DNA from: Dermanyssus gallinae | Lineage: Eukaryota > Arthropoda > Arachnida > Mesostigmata > Dermanyssidae | DNA length: 64,000 bases | NCBI GenBank assembly: GCA_003439945.1 | Contig: QVRM01000968.1 | Coordinates: forward strand, 186,001 to 250,000 | Direction of reading: 5' to 3' | Shown: piece by piece, positions 1 through 11,000 of the stretch | How positions within the stretch are numbered: position 1 is the first letter of the stretch | Layout: every line of letters begins with the position of its first letter | Notes under the pieces: model-generated | The model's input: the letters and a program-made list of their open reading frames with translations, nothing else | The model's database searches: none | Told to the model about the DNA's origin: nothing | Program-made: the position numbers and the translations under genes

Positions 1-3000
1 TCCCTTTGGTTAATTTGTAACATACGGTTTGCCACTTTTAAAATAGAGTTATACCGTATAGATTGAACTGCAATGACGTGCATACATTGTGGTGTTGTAT
101 TGAGAAGTGGTTCTGAGTGATACGATTATGAACAGTATACGGTCAGTGTTTGAGTGGTCGCTATCTCGGTTAATTTTTGGGGCATAGGTTGAAAACGTCA
201 CGTTATCTATCATCGGCAGGATGGGGCAGCGAGGCGATGTTGTTTTTCGAACAGATGCTCTTTCTAATACGGTTGCTTTTTGAAGTGGTGGATCCAAAAT
301 GACTTACGGGCACCGCGAGCCGTCTTCGCGGTGATGTAGAATGGATTTCAATTGATTCAGACGGGCGCGGCTGTCGGGCGCTAACGCGCTCGATGTCCGG
401 CTGGCAATGAGAGGAATGGGGAAGAAATAGATTGACTGAGTGAATGAATGACTGGCTGGCTGACTGACTGACTGACTTACTACGTCTATGTGTTTCATCA
501 AACGTCGACGAGCGCCGTCGAAGCGTCGTGGTTGTCCTCGCGTCGAGAGACGATACGAGAGGTTCGGATGGCTCGATCCTCTTGCCAGTGTCCTCTCAGT
601 TGCCAATATACGATCGGCGGGCCCTGTGTGAGCCGGGCTTGCTTGGTCGCGGCGCAGCAGCGCCTAGATCTTAGGAATTGTCTTCAATTTGTGCGCCTCC
701 CTCGTAGAAAGTGGAACAGACTGTGCGCTGTCGCCGCCGCCGCCACCGACTCGGTGGTGACAACTAGCACACAACGAGTCTACGATTCGCATCTCGTGTA
801 CGGCGGTTTGGTTGGGTCTTTGCCGATCATTGTCGTCGCACATCATCGTCATCATACAGGCACGGCCAACGAGGCTGACTTCACAACAAGTGTCAATCAT
901 TGCCTCATCGAGAGTAGTCTACACTGTAGACGGTAGCGCTGGAGGATGGCGCATACTTGTATGTAAGTGCAATCGTCGTCGTCGTCGTTGTTGTTGTTGT
1001 CATTTTTGTCATTGTTGTGGTTGTTGTCGCTGTTGTTGTTGCTGTTGACGACAAGTACTTCCTCAGCACGCCCGAGACTGTGTGCTTGTTTAGTTATCAA
1101 CGTTAGAGAGAGCCGGTTGAGACATATCGTTGGCGTCATCATTATCACCACCACCACCATAGTTGTCGTCGTCGTTGTCGTTGTTGTTGTTGTTCAGTGG
1201 GCAGGCGTGTGTCTTTTACCGTGTGTACTCCTTCCTATCCGTTTCCACGCCTGCTGGCCTGCCTGTCTGCAAGCTCTATGTCTCGATCTCTCTCTCTCCC
1301 TGTGCACAATGCGTTGCCCGCCATACAGAGCTCAATGAAATTGTCTCCGAATTGAACTATGGCGGTCGGTCCGAGACGAGTATAAGAGGCGGCGCACATC
1401 CACACCCGGCAACGGCTAACCACAGTCCGCTATGGCGGCGGGCCATGGCTGTGTGTGCATATGTGTCCTTCGAAAAAAACATGGCCCCGTAGAACGCAGC
1501 CATGAACAACAACCGAGCTTGCATGCGATAATAGCCTCGTCTCAAAGCTGTCTTTCGTGTGCAACTTCGCTGTCTTTTGCGTCCGTCTCTGACGACGTCT
1601 CCTGCAGGCTGCCGCCGCCTCTGAGGACACAACCGCTGGTCAACCAACCTCCATATCATGGGCGCACAATCAGCCTTTGTAGGCCGTCTCCTTGTTCGCA
1701 CGTCCTCCAAATTATCTCTCTCTCTCTCTCCCTCTGTCTAGTTGTCATACACATATAGTGGTTGTGCGTGCGTTTCGCTTAGGCATGAAGCACAATGCTG
1801 AAAAGACGAACATTTGTGCTCCAGCTTAAGCGAATTTGATTTGCACAATAAATAAGTAGAAATTTACTTTTAAAATATGCCGTCATCGCTCAGTATCTAT
1901 CTAATTTTTGCCACAAGTGTGAACATGTACGGCTTACCATTTTGTAAAATCTTACAACGCATTGTTACTTTTATACGATAAAGAGGACGCAGCATATCTC
2001 TTTTTGAAGCAAATTAATTTTTAGCGGAGATATGATTTTGGTGTGTCTTTCAGTGCTTTGACCACTGGCCAGCTGGATACAGCGAAAGATATATATGTGA
2101 CAATAATTCCAGCTCGAGTTTGAGGTAGCAGCAAGTTTGAGGTGGTTACTTTTCGGCAAACACATCAACGTTGTATTGGCTGAATGCAAACGTATACTGG
2201 AACGCTTGGATGGACAGAACGACTACGGCAAATGGCTAATATTTGTAAGATTCGACAGGATTAGAGAGCACGAGCGCAATACGGAGTCTCTTTGTTTCGT
2301 CGAAATCCCATCTGAATCCCGACATCCAGGACCTTGGATCCAGTTCGCCGAGGACTGGCCTGAGGCCTTAAGTCAGCTCTCCCATAGGGCAGCTGTGCCA
2401 GGAAGCCGAAAACCGGTGCTGCTCAAAAACAGGATGTGACGTCGCCAACGTCCATGGCACCGCGCCGCTGTTCAAGCTTCCCTTCCAGAGCACGTCGGGA
2501 ACGAACTTGTCTTTAAGGATATTCTCTAAGCCAACCCACCCCCTGCCCTTTTTCCCCTATGCTCGTCTAGTGGGTTGTCGGCTAGTAAATCCCTGCCCCA
2601 TCTTTCAGTTACCCGCTTGCGTCGTCGAGTACTTTTTGGGCAACAGCGACACACGCAGGCAGGCAAGCAAGCAGCCGTAGTCGTTGTATACCACGACTCT
2701 ATATCTTTAATCTCGAGTGCCTGTGCAACTCACTCCCCACAGTCGATTGGGGGACGGGAAGCGGGGCAGCGGGGGGGGGGATAAAAATTTCTAGCGCCGT
2801 TTCATAACAGGGCGCTCGCTGGTCGACTGTCGAATTCGGCTCCGTCGTCGCCGGCGCACGGGACCCCTGCGAGAACCGCCGGCGTTAAGGCGCACGCTCC
2901 CCCGGGGGCCTCCGTCAGGGGGCTGGGGACAGATGGGGACGATCGCGTCAGGGCGAGGGGCGCTTTAGCCAGAGGGAAAAGGATAATCCGGATAAACCCG

Positions 3001-4920
3001 CTCGCCGGCCGACGCCATCGCTGTCGCCAGCATTCCTCGCTGGAAAGCGACTGCCTCGCATCTCTCCTGGGACCCCCCTCCCGGCCCAGTCTTCACCCCC
3101 GCCCCTTCCACCCAGTCAGCCAGTAGCGACGCTAGCGCCGTCTAACGGCTGGTCTCTGGCCCGTTCGAACCCTGAATACTTTGCGTGACAACCATCGTCG
3201 TCCGTTCACTAGGTCGACGATGTCCAAATAACACGCCGGCTGTTGTCCAACTTGAAGTTGTACAATCGCTCGACCCTCTGCGCTCTCTGGCTGCCGCTAT
3301 CTTCGCCTCTAGCGGGCGCGAGCGTTCTCGCCCCCTGTCTCCGTCGGACAGAAAATAACAAGAGATTATCCAAGTTTCCGCAGATGGGTTACGTTTGTTT
3401 GGTGGACTTGGTGAGTCTTGCTCCACGGCATAGTCCTTTACTTTGCTGCAGGATAATGCTTGCGGGCCTTTGCCAAATAAAAGCTGGTAGAAGACTGGCT
3501 GAGTTGCACGATGGAGGGGCAGGGGGGCGGGGGCGTACCGAGGCAAACTTCAATAGACTCAAGACTATAAACGTCCGATCTCCTGCTGCAGCGGCTCACT
3601 CGGTATGGTCTGTAGAGATCGCGCCGTATTCGAACGCACGGTTGGCCTGACGTGTGACGCGTTTAGAAGATCAAACCAGATCATCTGAAATCGTCGCATA
3701 CTTCTGTGCAGCTGCAACTGAATGGCTGACTGTGTTGTTTCCCTTTGTGCACTCTAGCTGCTGATGTAGATGCCGCATTCCTGCCAAAAGTTCTCATGTA
3801 CAAGATGACGTTACTCGGCTAAAGTACTTGACTTCCAATTTGGTGGCAGTACGGCGGCCGGAGTTGTTGCTTTTCTGTTGTGGTTGTTGTTGTTGTTGCT
3901 GGGGTTGACGTCACGGCCGGGTCAGCGTCGGTTGCATCGTCTGTGTCACTTGTGGTAGGTTGAGATAGATTGTTAGCTGACTCCGACGGCCACCGACGGA
4001 CGATTTGAATCACAATAGCGGCTGCGTTGCTTGCGGCCGCACACGGGACGACGACGACAACATCCAGCGTGCTGTAGATGACACCGAGCCCCTCCACAAT
4101 CCGGGTAGCGCTACTTGAACGAGTTCGGGTGTTGTAAGAGTGGTGGCAGCAGGAGTCCTAGAAGTGAAACCAGGAAGGAAGAAGATATGAAGTCCTGTCC
4201 GCTGCACCCCACGCGCTCCTTTTGCACGCTGCCTTTCTCCACCACCATATATTCCCCCATTCGGCCATCGTCCCCCCTGTGTCGGGTTGAAGCTATAAAC
4301 CTCAAGGACTTCTTCTACTCAGCTACTGTTCTGTTCCCACCCATCGCCCACCTACCCTCAGTGGTGATGTGACTCAGATTATCTCTCGCTCTCTCCGCCC
4401 AGAGTGGCAGTCAGGCGACCAACCAGCCAAAAACCCATCGGTGACTCCCGTCCTGCCAGCGTTCACGAGCGCACGAAGGCCGCGTCGGCTGTCGAACGCT
4501 GACAACGGCGAGACCGACAGCAAGCAACAACGAAGAACGAGGCCGGCGGACTTCATTTCGAGTCAATGAGGCGTTCCTCATCTTGTCGTTGTGCTCCTGG
4601 CCGCCGGTCCGAGCGCACACCGCCGTATCGTGCACAGGACGCCGGACACAAACACACGCTTACATACCCACGTACACATATATACACCTCATGCGTACGT
4701 GTATCCCTGCCCCGGGGAGAGCGTGGGCGCGCTCAACGGAAAACATGATAATCGCTCATCGCACAATAGCGTACGCCCGGTAGGGGGTGTCCAGCTGTAT
4801 ACGGAGCGTAAAACTCTGCGCGCAGGCAGCATATTTTAACACGTGCTATCGTGGCCTAGCCAGAAGCCACGCATCTGCCTAGCGTTATGTGTGATATTCC
4901 TAAAAAGTAAAACCGTGCAG

Positions 4921-4922
<2 letters not shown>

Positions 4923-4970
<48 letters not shown>
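4923..4970. repeat. (AT)n microsatellite
   Basis: Uninterrupted AT dinucleotides. Similar arrays are listed separately. Confidence 0.97.
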
Positions 4971-4974
<4 letters not shown>

Positions 4975-5612
4975 TAAAAGCATAATCGGAAAACATTTAC
5001 CCTCCAGGCCCCCTTCCACAAGTTTTCTACGTCTACATAGTGATGACCAAGCCGTAATCCAGAATATGATTGACAAAGCGCCAAATCCACAGTGCCTCGG
5101 TTTTACCCGTCGAATGGCAGCCAAAGTTAGACAAGCGTGGATTATGCAATTCTGCTTCGTCTCGAGCCACTGGTGTGCTAGCGGCGCCGCTGGCGCAACT
5201 TACCTCTACCATCGCCGCTGCTAGTGTACTTGTGCTGCTAGGATTAGAAAGAACTACTTCGAGTCGTGGCTGCGGGAACTGTCGAATTTCTCCGACATGG
5301 ATTCATATGGGTCGGACGACTGTCACACGACGAGAGGGCATCCAAGACAAGAACATCCTCTAGATGTCCACTCGTCAGTCGACCGCACTTGTCGGTCCAG
5401 GGGGATCTATTGAGCTGCTACGGTCTCCGTCGTGATGCGCGCAGCCCGTTGCTGTCCCCCCCCCCCTCCGCAAACTAAACGCCGCTCGTCTCCCCCTTTT
5501 TGGCAAGCAGTACACTGGTGGAAGTACCACCAGTGGCAGAAGTAGAATAAGGGAGAACACCTTCGACTCCATCGAAGATCGATGATGATTATTATTCGTT
5601 TTTACTCGGCAG

Positions 5613-5644
<32 letters not shown>

Positions 5645-6784
5645 TCGCCGCTCGCGTGTTAGGTGGGCGGGGGCCATACGCGGCACTTGGGCGCGCTTTC
5701 GAGTTTTGAGTGGCTCCCCAGTGCTGTCGGATGAACAGCGAACATCGGGCAACGCACGCGGAGGCAGCAGTAGCAGCAGCTAGCCGTTCATTGGCCATGA
5801 GGGGTGGCAGAAAGTAGAGTTCGTTGAATCAGGGGGGCGCGGGTTGAGGAGGGGAGGCTGGGTCGCTCCGATGGGGGTCAAGCAAGCTGTGAGGCCGTTG
5901 TTTTCTGCAGGTTTCTGAGGCCGGTCGGCCGGCCGGCCAACTAGCGACTCCAACGACGGTCGTGTCATTGCGTTTTGCGCATCTATCTCGCTTAGTGTCG
6001 GTACCAATCGGTGCGACATATGCGTTTTGCGAACGAAACTAAACGGGACTGCAAACACGCAACTACTACTACTACGACGACGACGATGCTTATTACTAGT
6101 ATTATCACTTCTGCAGCAAATAGGGAAAGCGAGTGTTGTGGGGAACCGTCGTCGGCGCGACAGCACTCGTCGCTGCATCTCGCGAAGCATCTCTTCCGCC
6201 TGTAGCTACTCTGTGTTGTCCACTGCCTTCTTACATACTGTCTTTGTTGTTCTCTCAAATTTGCGCCTAAACGCACAGCACTTATTGGGCCCACGTGGTG
6301 GTGGCAGCAGCCGGGGGACGTGCAGGCAACGGGTTCGTGCGCCAACTGTGAACCAACCAAGAGCACCGAGGCGTTTGCGCTGTCTGTTCTAATCTAATGC
6401 ATACATACATACACATACAAAAGCAGACATGCACACAAAACACGCGTGCACACGCTCCGTTTACTCGCATCTAGGACTGCAGGCTACATTCCTTTGAAAT
6501 TTGCCTACTTACGGCCATAGCCGACAGCTTCAGCGGGCAGCTTATTTTTGTCAGCGTTCGTTATTAGGTTAGTTGCCACACAGGCAACTGAATGGTAATG
6601 GCGTGCTGTCGTCTTTAAGCGAGGGGAAAAGGAGAGGCCAATGAAGCAGTCCTATGAAGTTCCGGCGAGCCGGATGATGACAGGTGATGACCGTTGTCGC
6701 CACCGGTATTCGGCTACGTCATTATTCGGCCGTCTGACCACTCAGGGTGGCATCTGACGTCCTGTCAGCCCCCCTCCGAGGAGA

Positions 6785-6840
6785 GAACCCCACCGAGAAT
6801 ATCTATACCCCCCGCCCGGGGGATATTCTCGGTGAGGTTC
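6785..6840. repeat. Hairpin upstream of the first placed dve exon
   Basis: Arms 6785-6803 and 6822-6840 pair over 19 bases with one mismatch (core ACCGAGAATATC / GATATTCTCGGT). A 4-base TATA bulge and a C-run/G-run stem lie towards the tip. Confidence 0.85.
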
Positions 6841-7101
6841 CTAAGAGCGCACAAACCTCGCTTGAACACTCACTCACGCGGTGATGAGCTGATTTCGAAG
6901 GACAGGACCAGCAACAGTATGTGTAGCAGCAATAATATTAACAATAATAACATTAAAAAATAATGCGACTTAATGGCAGCAGTGGTGGGCTGTCTAAGCC
7001 ATAAAACGGTAGGTACGATACAACAGCATGTCTGCGTAACATCTCTAACCGAAATGGTGTTATTGTTGTTGCTGCTGCTGTTGTACGGGGCATTGTTGCA
7101 G

Positions 7102-7356
7102 GTAAGCCGGCGGTGCCCGTTCATTGTATCGTGGAGTTGAGCAGTGGTGGCGCCGGACCTACCGGTGGAGGGAGTTGGCGGGACTCGCCAGCTCCCACAA
7201 CGGGCGGCGTGGTAGCAGCGCTGTCGCACGTTGACAGCCGCGTCATCACGGATGGCTACGCCATAGTGCCGGCTAATACGTCACTGGCCAACCTCGTACC
7301 GATCGCGCTTGAGAAGCTTGGAGTCTACAGCGACACAGCGGCGCCCGCCGCCAAAG
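7102..7356 (+). CDS. dve: dve, first recognisable exon: N-terminal part of CMP domain
   Basis: The exon follows a TTGTTGCAG acceptor and ends at AAAG|GTACGA (phase 1 in, phase 1 out). It encodes 84 full codons. VPVHCIVE matches the first strand of the SATB/Dve CMP domain. A Gly/Ser-rich insert follows, then DGYAIVPANTSLANLVPIALEKLG and AAPAAKG, which match the end of the same half-domain in SATB proteins. The CMP fold mediates self-association and protein contacts, not DNA binding. In-frame upstream sequence is open to 7005 but lacks ATG, so translation must begin in an earlier exon. The Gly/Ser insert between strands is longer than in vertebrate SATB. Confidence 0.9.
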
Positions 7357-7466
7357 GTACGAACCAATCAACGCCATTTGAAAGACACATATGCCTAACT
7401 GTACAAAACGCGAAGACTCCTAAACATTAACAGGAAACGAACACGAACAAGACAGACAAACAACAG

Positions 7467-7512
7467 CAACCTCGGGAGAGAGGATGATTGCTCATCCGCT
7501 CTCCCGAGGTTG
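7467..7512. repeat. 21-bp hairpin just after the first placed dve exon
   Basis: Arms 7467-7487 and 7492-7512 pair over 21 positions with one A/G mismatch around a 4-base loop (CAACCTCGGGAGAG / CTCTCCCGAGGTTG at the base). It lies 111 bases into the 18 kb intron. Confidence 0.9.
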
Positions 7513-7690
7513 ACATCCAGAGGGATCGGCTTTTGACCAAACAGTTTAAAATCGATAACATTAGGAGACAAATTTAGAAATTTCGAGCTACGATGTCGTT
7601 TTGCCAGCTTTCCTAACTGTTGCTCTTCCACGATTGAAAGAATTTTCAAGACTTTTATATAAGTTTAAACGGAACGTATACTGATTTGCC

Positions 7691-7691
7691 A

Positions 7692-7729
<38 letters not shown>
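7691..7729. repeat. (AT)n microsatellite
   Basis: AT array in the large dve intron, with one GT interruption at its start. Confidence 0.95.
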
Positions 7730-7732
<3 letters not shown>

Positions 7733-7937
7733 CCACAATAACGCGCGTCACAAAATTATTCCAAAGTACTGTGTGTACGTGTTCTTCTCTATCCCGGTGT
7801 TGTTATTCGTATAGTTGACATTATGATTGGTATTGTATTCGTGTTTATACTGGCTATTGGTGCGAGTGTCTCTGGAGCATTAATGGCGAGATGGCTGCGA
7901 TGTTAAAGTAGGCGGGAATGTGGGCGATATCGGCGTT

Positions 7938-8047
7938 GGCTGGTGGGCTAGGCGACCTGTTCTGCCGTGCCATGATCGTCCTGCATCGGATAGATCGGAT
8001 GCAGGACGATGATGGCACGACAGAACAGGTCGCCTAGCCTACCAGCC
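7938..8047. repeat. 50-bp near-perfect hairpin in the dve intron
   Basis: Arms 7938-7987 and 7998-8047 pair over 50 positions with three imperfections: one G/T wobble, one C/A and one G/G. The loop is 10 bases. It is not a simple repeat. It is longer and more perfectly paired than most animal microRNA precursors, so a hairpin-RNA source or a fold-back element is equally possible. Confidence 0.9.
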
Positions 8048-11000
8048 GTTGGCCTCCTATACCGCTGGTAGCTGACGGTTGCTCTGCGCTGTATTTGCGG
8101 GCTCGCCTGTTGACCGCGTCCATTGATGAGTGACGGCCATTGGATGCGGTACCACTGCTACGACTTAGTAACTACCACCACGACTACCAATGCTACCACC
8201 ACTACTACTACTACTACTGCTGACGATTGAAGCTACTACTTGTACGACGACGACGACTTCTTCTTCTTCTTCCTTCTTCATGATCTTCATCGTCTCTCAT
8301 ATCGTAGCCGGCTAGACTCCTAACTGAAGAAGGCAAGCGACAGGAGGAGGAGGAGAGGACATGAACCGTTTGCCGTCTTTCTCTATGGCCCAGGGCTGAC
8401 TAACTCGCTGCCACGCCGCAGGCAGGCAGGGAGGCTGGCTTCGTTCCTGCCTTCCGTCGGCGTCGTCTGTCTGGCTACTGCCGCCGTTGCCATAGCCGCT
8501 GCTTGCTTGCTTGCTTCGAGGGGATTAAAGCGAACACGGAAAGATGAAGAGATTATGTCGCTTGCTTTGCCTTCCTGGACTTCGTTCTCCGCCGCTCCGA
8601 CTCCTCTTCTGGTTAGCTTCGCTCCCTTTTCCTCCTCCTTCTACTGCTGCTGCTGTTGCTGCTGGATTTCTGTTCGCGTCGTGTCCCTGACTCCACTTCC
8701 AGCAAAGTTCCCGGCAATGTGTCTCCGTTCGCCCTATTCCTCTCTCTCTCGGTTTCTCTCTCTCTCGCTTTACTGTGTAGCTCAGTTGGTGCGCTTGCCA
8801 ACCTGGTTCGTCTGTCTCTCTGCCAGTGAGTCTGTCTGTATGTCCGTCCGTTCATCCGACTCGCGTCGCGTCCGGGCGTCGTTCGGGCGTCCGGCGATGG
8901 CTCGTTGCCTGCTAAATCCCTGAATCCGGCCGGCCTCTGGTCGGCGCCGCCACAGCCCTAGCTGATTCCCCTGTCGAATGGAACGTCGTGGGCGCGCACC
9001 GCCACTCTATGCCGCTCAAATGGATCAGCTGCAACTGCTGTTGCTGCTGCTGCAAGAGGACCAAGCGTTCGACAAGCAGCCGCAGCCGCCGCTGACCATT
9101 GCTTGTCGTACTGCTGCTGCTGCTGATTGCGATGCTGATGACGAGGTTACTAGTGATGCCCGTGGTGGTGGTGAGGTACGTCTCCTAGACGTGCCACCTG
9201 CACCGCACCGTTGCTGTTGCTGGTGCTTAAGCCGTCGTTGCAAGTACTGGACGGTGGCTGCTTCCAGCAGCATGCATCCAGCTGAAGTCGGATTAGAAGC
9301 AGAAACAGAAAATGAACAGACAAACAAACAACAAGAAACATAAGAAAATGAAGAATCAGAAGAAGATGGAGAAGCCGAAGAAGATGATGATGAAAAATAA
9401 AGAAGTTAAAGCGTTTCAACATGCGTGCATGTGACGCGGTAGATCGATGGATTGGCCAACTTCCAAACCTGGAGCTTACTAGGTTGACAAGGTTCAATAG
9501 TGCGAAATACTAAGACCGTGTGTTTGACTGACCCTGGCCAGTGGAATTATAACCAAAACCTGTCTTGCAGTTACCATTTACTCGTACGAACAGATGTGGA
9601 TTAGCTTTGGATAAACACAGATACAAACACACGTATGTATGTCTATATAGAGGAAGGGAGAGAAAGAGTGAGAGAAACGGCTTGGCATTGATCTCATGCA
9701 CCCTTGCCTGTTTGTAGACGTGGTTCATCGAAACGATAGTCGAGCAGACCAGTTCGGAACGAAAACTGCCTGAAACAAATAACGTAAAACATACGACGCA
9801 TCTTAGACATTGCAAACATGCATCAAAAGCTGTACTGCAGTTTTCATAGCAAGAGGATTCTGTGTTCAGAACAGGAGGATTTAGACGACGACTAGAGTGT
9901 TGATCGTCGCTTCAAAGCAACGCTGCGGCTGTTTACGTGCGTCGGTCGTAGCTCATCCGGAATTAGGTGATAAAGATAATCTCGTTTGAGCACCGGCGCT
10001 CGGATACGTGGCATAGAAGGGAAGACGTTCATCATGCCAGAGCGCTGTAGGTTGTCTCTTTGTTGTTGTTAATGTTGTTGTTGCTGCTGCTGTCACTGTC
10101 GTTTCTATCATATATTTAGTTTTCGCCGCTGATTATATTGTTGTTTTAAGAATAATTGATATTATCCGGTTACGTCGTTGTTTTGATACTCGTTGCTTGT
10201 CGGTGCTGCTCGAGTGGCGGATTCACAGGCGTGTATATTTGTAATTGAATACATTTTATTGATGCCAAGGCAATGTGCCTCAAAAGAAAAAGTGCCGCTG
10301 CACACGACACACTTATATGCAGCCTATATGTTCGATAAAGAACTTGCACGATTTGTGGCAAATTTTGACTACTGCATGACATACCATGTCTTGTTCATTA
10401 TACGGGATTGTTCCCCTGAGAATTTGCAAGGCACCAAGCGCGTCATGGTCTCGGCTCGGCCATACAGCTTTTTTTGTTCTCGTTGTTGTTGCTGTTGTTG
10501 TTGTAAATGTTTTTATTCCACCAGCGCAGTTTTCATGCCGTATTACAGGCCAACTCGTATAGCAAATCGCCAAAGAAACGATAGAAATGGTCGGCCTGTC
10601 CTGAAAACGTATGCCGATGAGCGCGTGCTTCAGCCTCTTAAACGCAACTGACTACTTCCATAGTGAATTGATATGAAGCCTCATTCCTTCGGGACGTGAT
10701 GAACATCGACAAGCTGCTCTTCATGTCGACGCACTAAACCGTGTGGTGGTGGTGACGGTGGTTGTTACGGCCGTCGTTACCATTGTCGTCGGCTGTTGCA
10801 GTTGTTGTCGTTTTTGTAGCTGTCTGTTGTACTTGTTTGTGTTGTTGTTGTTATTGATGGTGCATGCATGTATCTGCAACGAGATAGAGAAGGGGTGGCT
10901 GGGTAGGGGGGTTTGCACTGGATGGGCGGCTGGAGGCTGTAGGCAAACGGGCACACGAGACGCTCACTGCCCACACGCGCGCTTCGGCGGCGTGATTTAG

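Larger units (their letters stand above)
1..7101. other. Upstream region of dve: missing first exon, UTR or promoter
   Basis: I could not identify a convincing coding exon. The first placed exon needs a partner that ends in phase 1. Two candidates were weighed and failed: ATG at 945 followed by a GTAAGT donor at 962 ends in phase 2, and ATG at 3384 followed by GTGAGT at 3411 ends in phase 0. The region has GTC/GTT triplet tracts (about 973-1047 and 1150-1196), a GC- and CpG-rich stretch at about 2800-3130 with a run of 10 G, TTG/GAC triplets near 3880, an (AT)n array at 4923-4970, (AC)n near 5613, and a hairpin at 6785-6840. It may hold a distal promoter or be intron. Confidence 0.5.

Noticed and set aside
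962..967. ATG at 945 with a GTAAGT donor at 962 as dve first exon
   Set aside because: It would end in phase 2, whereas the acceptor at 7102 needs phase 1.
1147..1196. Poly-Val/Leu open frames over GTT/GTC tracts, like membrane proteins
   Set aside because: Triplet repeats give hydrophobic translations in several frames; no real gene structure.
2137..2439. 100-codon open frame with ordinary amino-acid composition
   Set aside because: No recognised domain, no clear splice or promoter context; retained only as unproven and not annotated.
3384..3416. ATG at 3384 with a GTGAGT donor as dve first exon
   Set aside because: It would end in phase 0, not phase 1, and the nine codons have no family match.
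8776..8815. tRNA-like string TAGCTCAGTTGGT followed by GGTTCG
   Set aside because: The A- and B-box-like strings are only about 28 bases apart, too close for a tRNA, and no acceptor or anticodon stem can be formed. It lies in CT-rich simple sequence.
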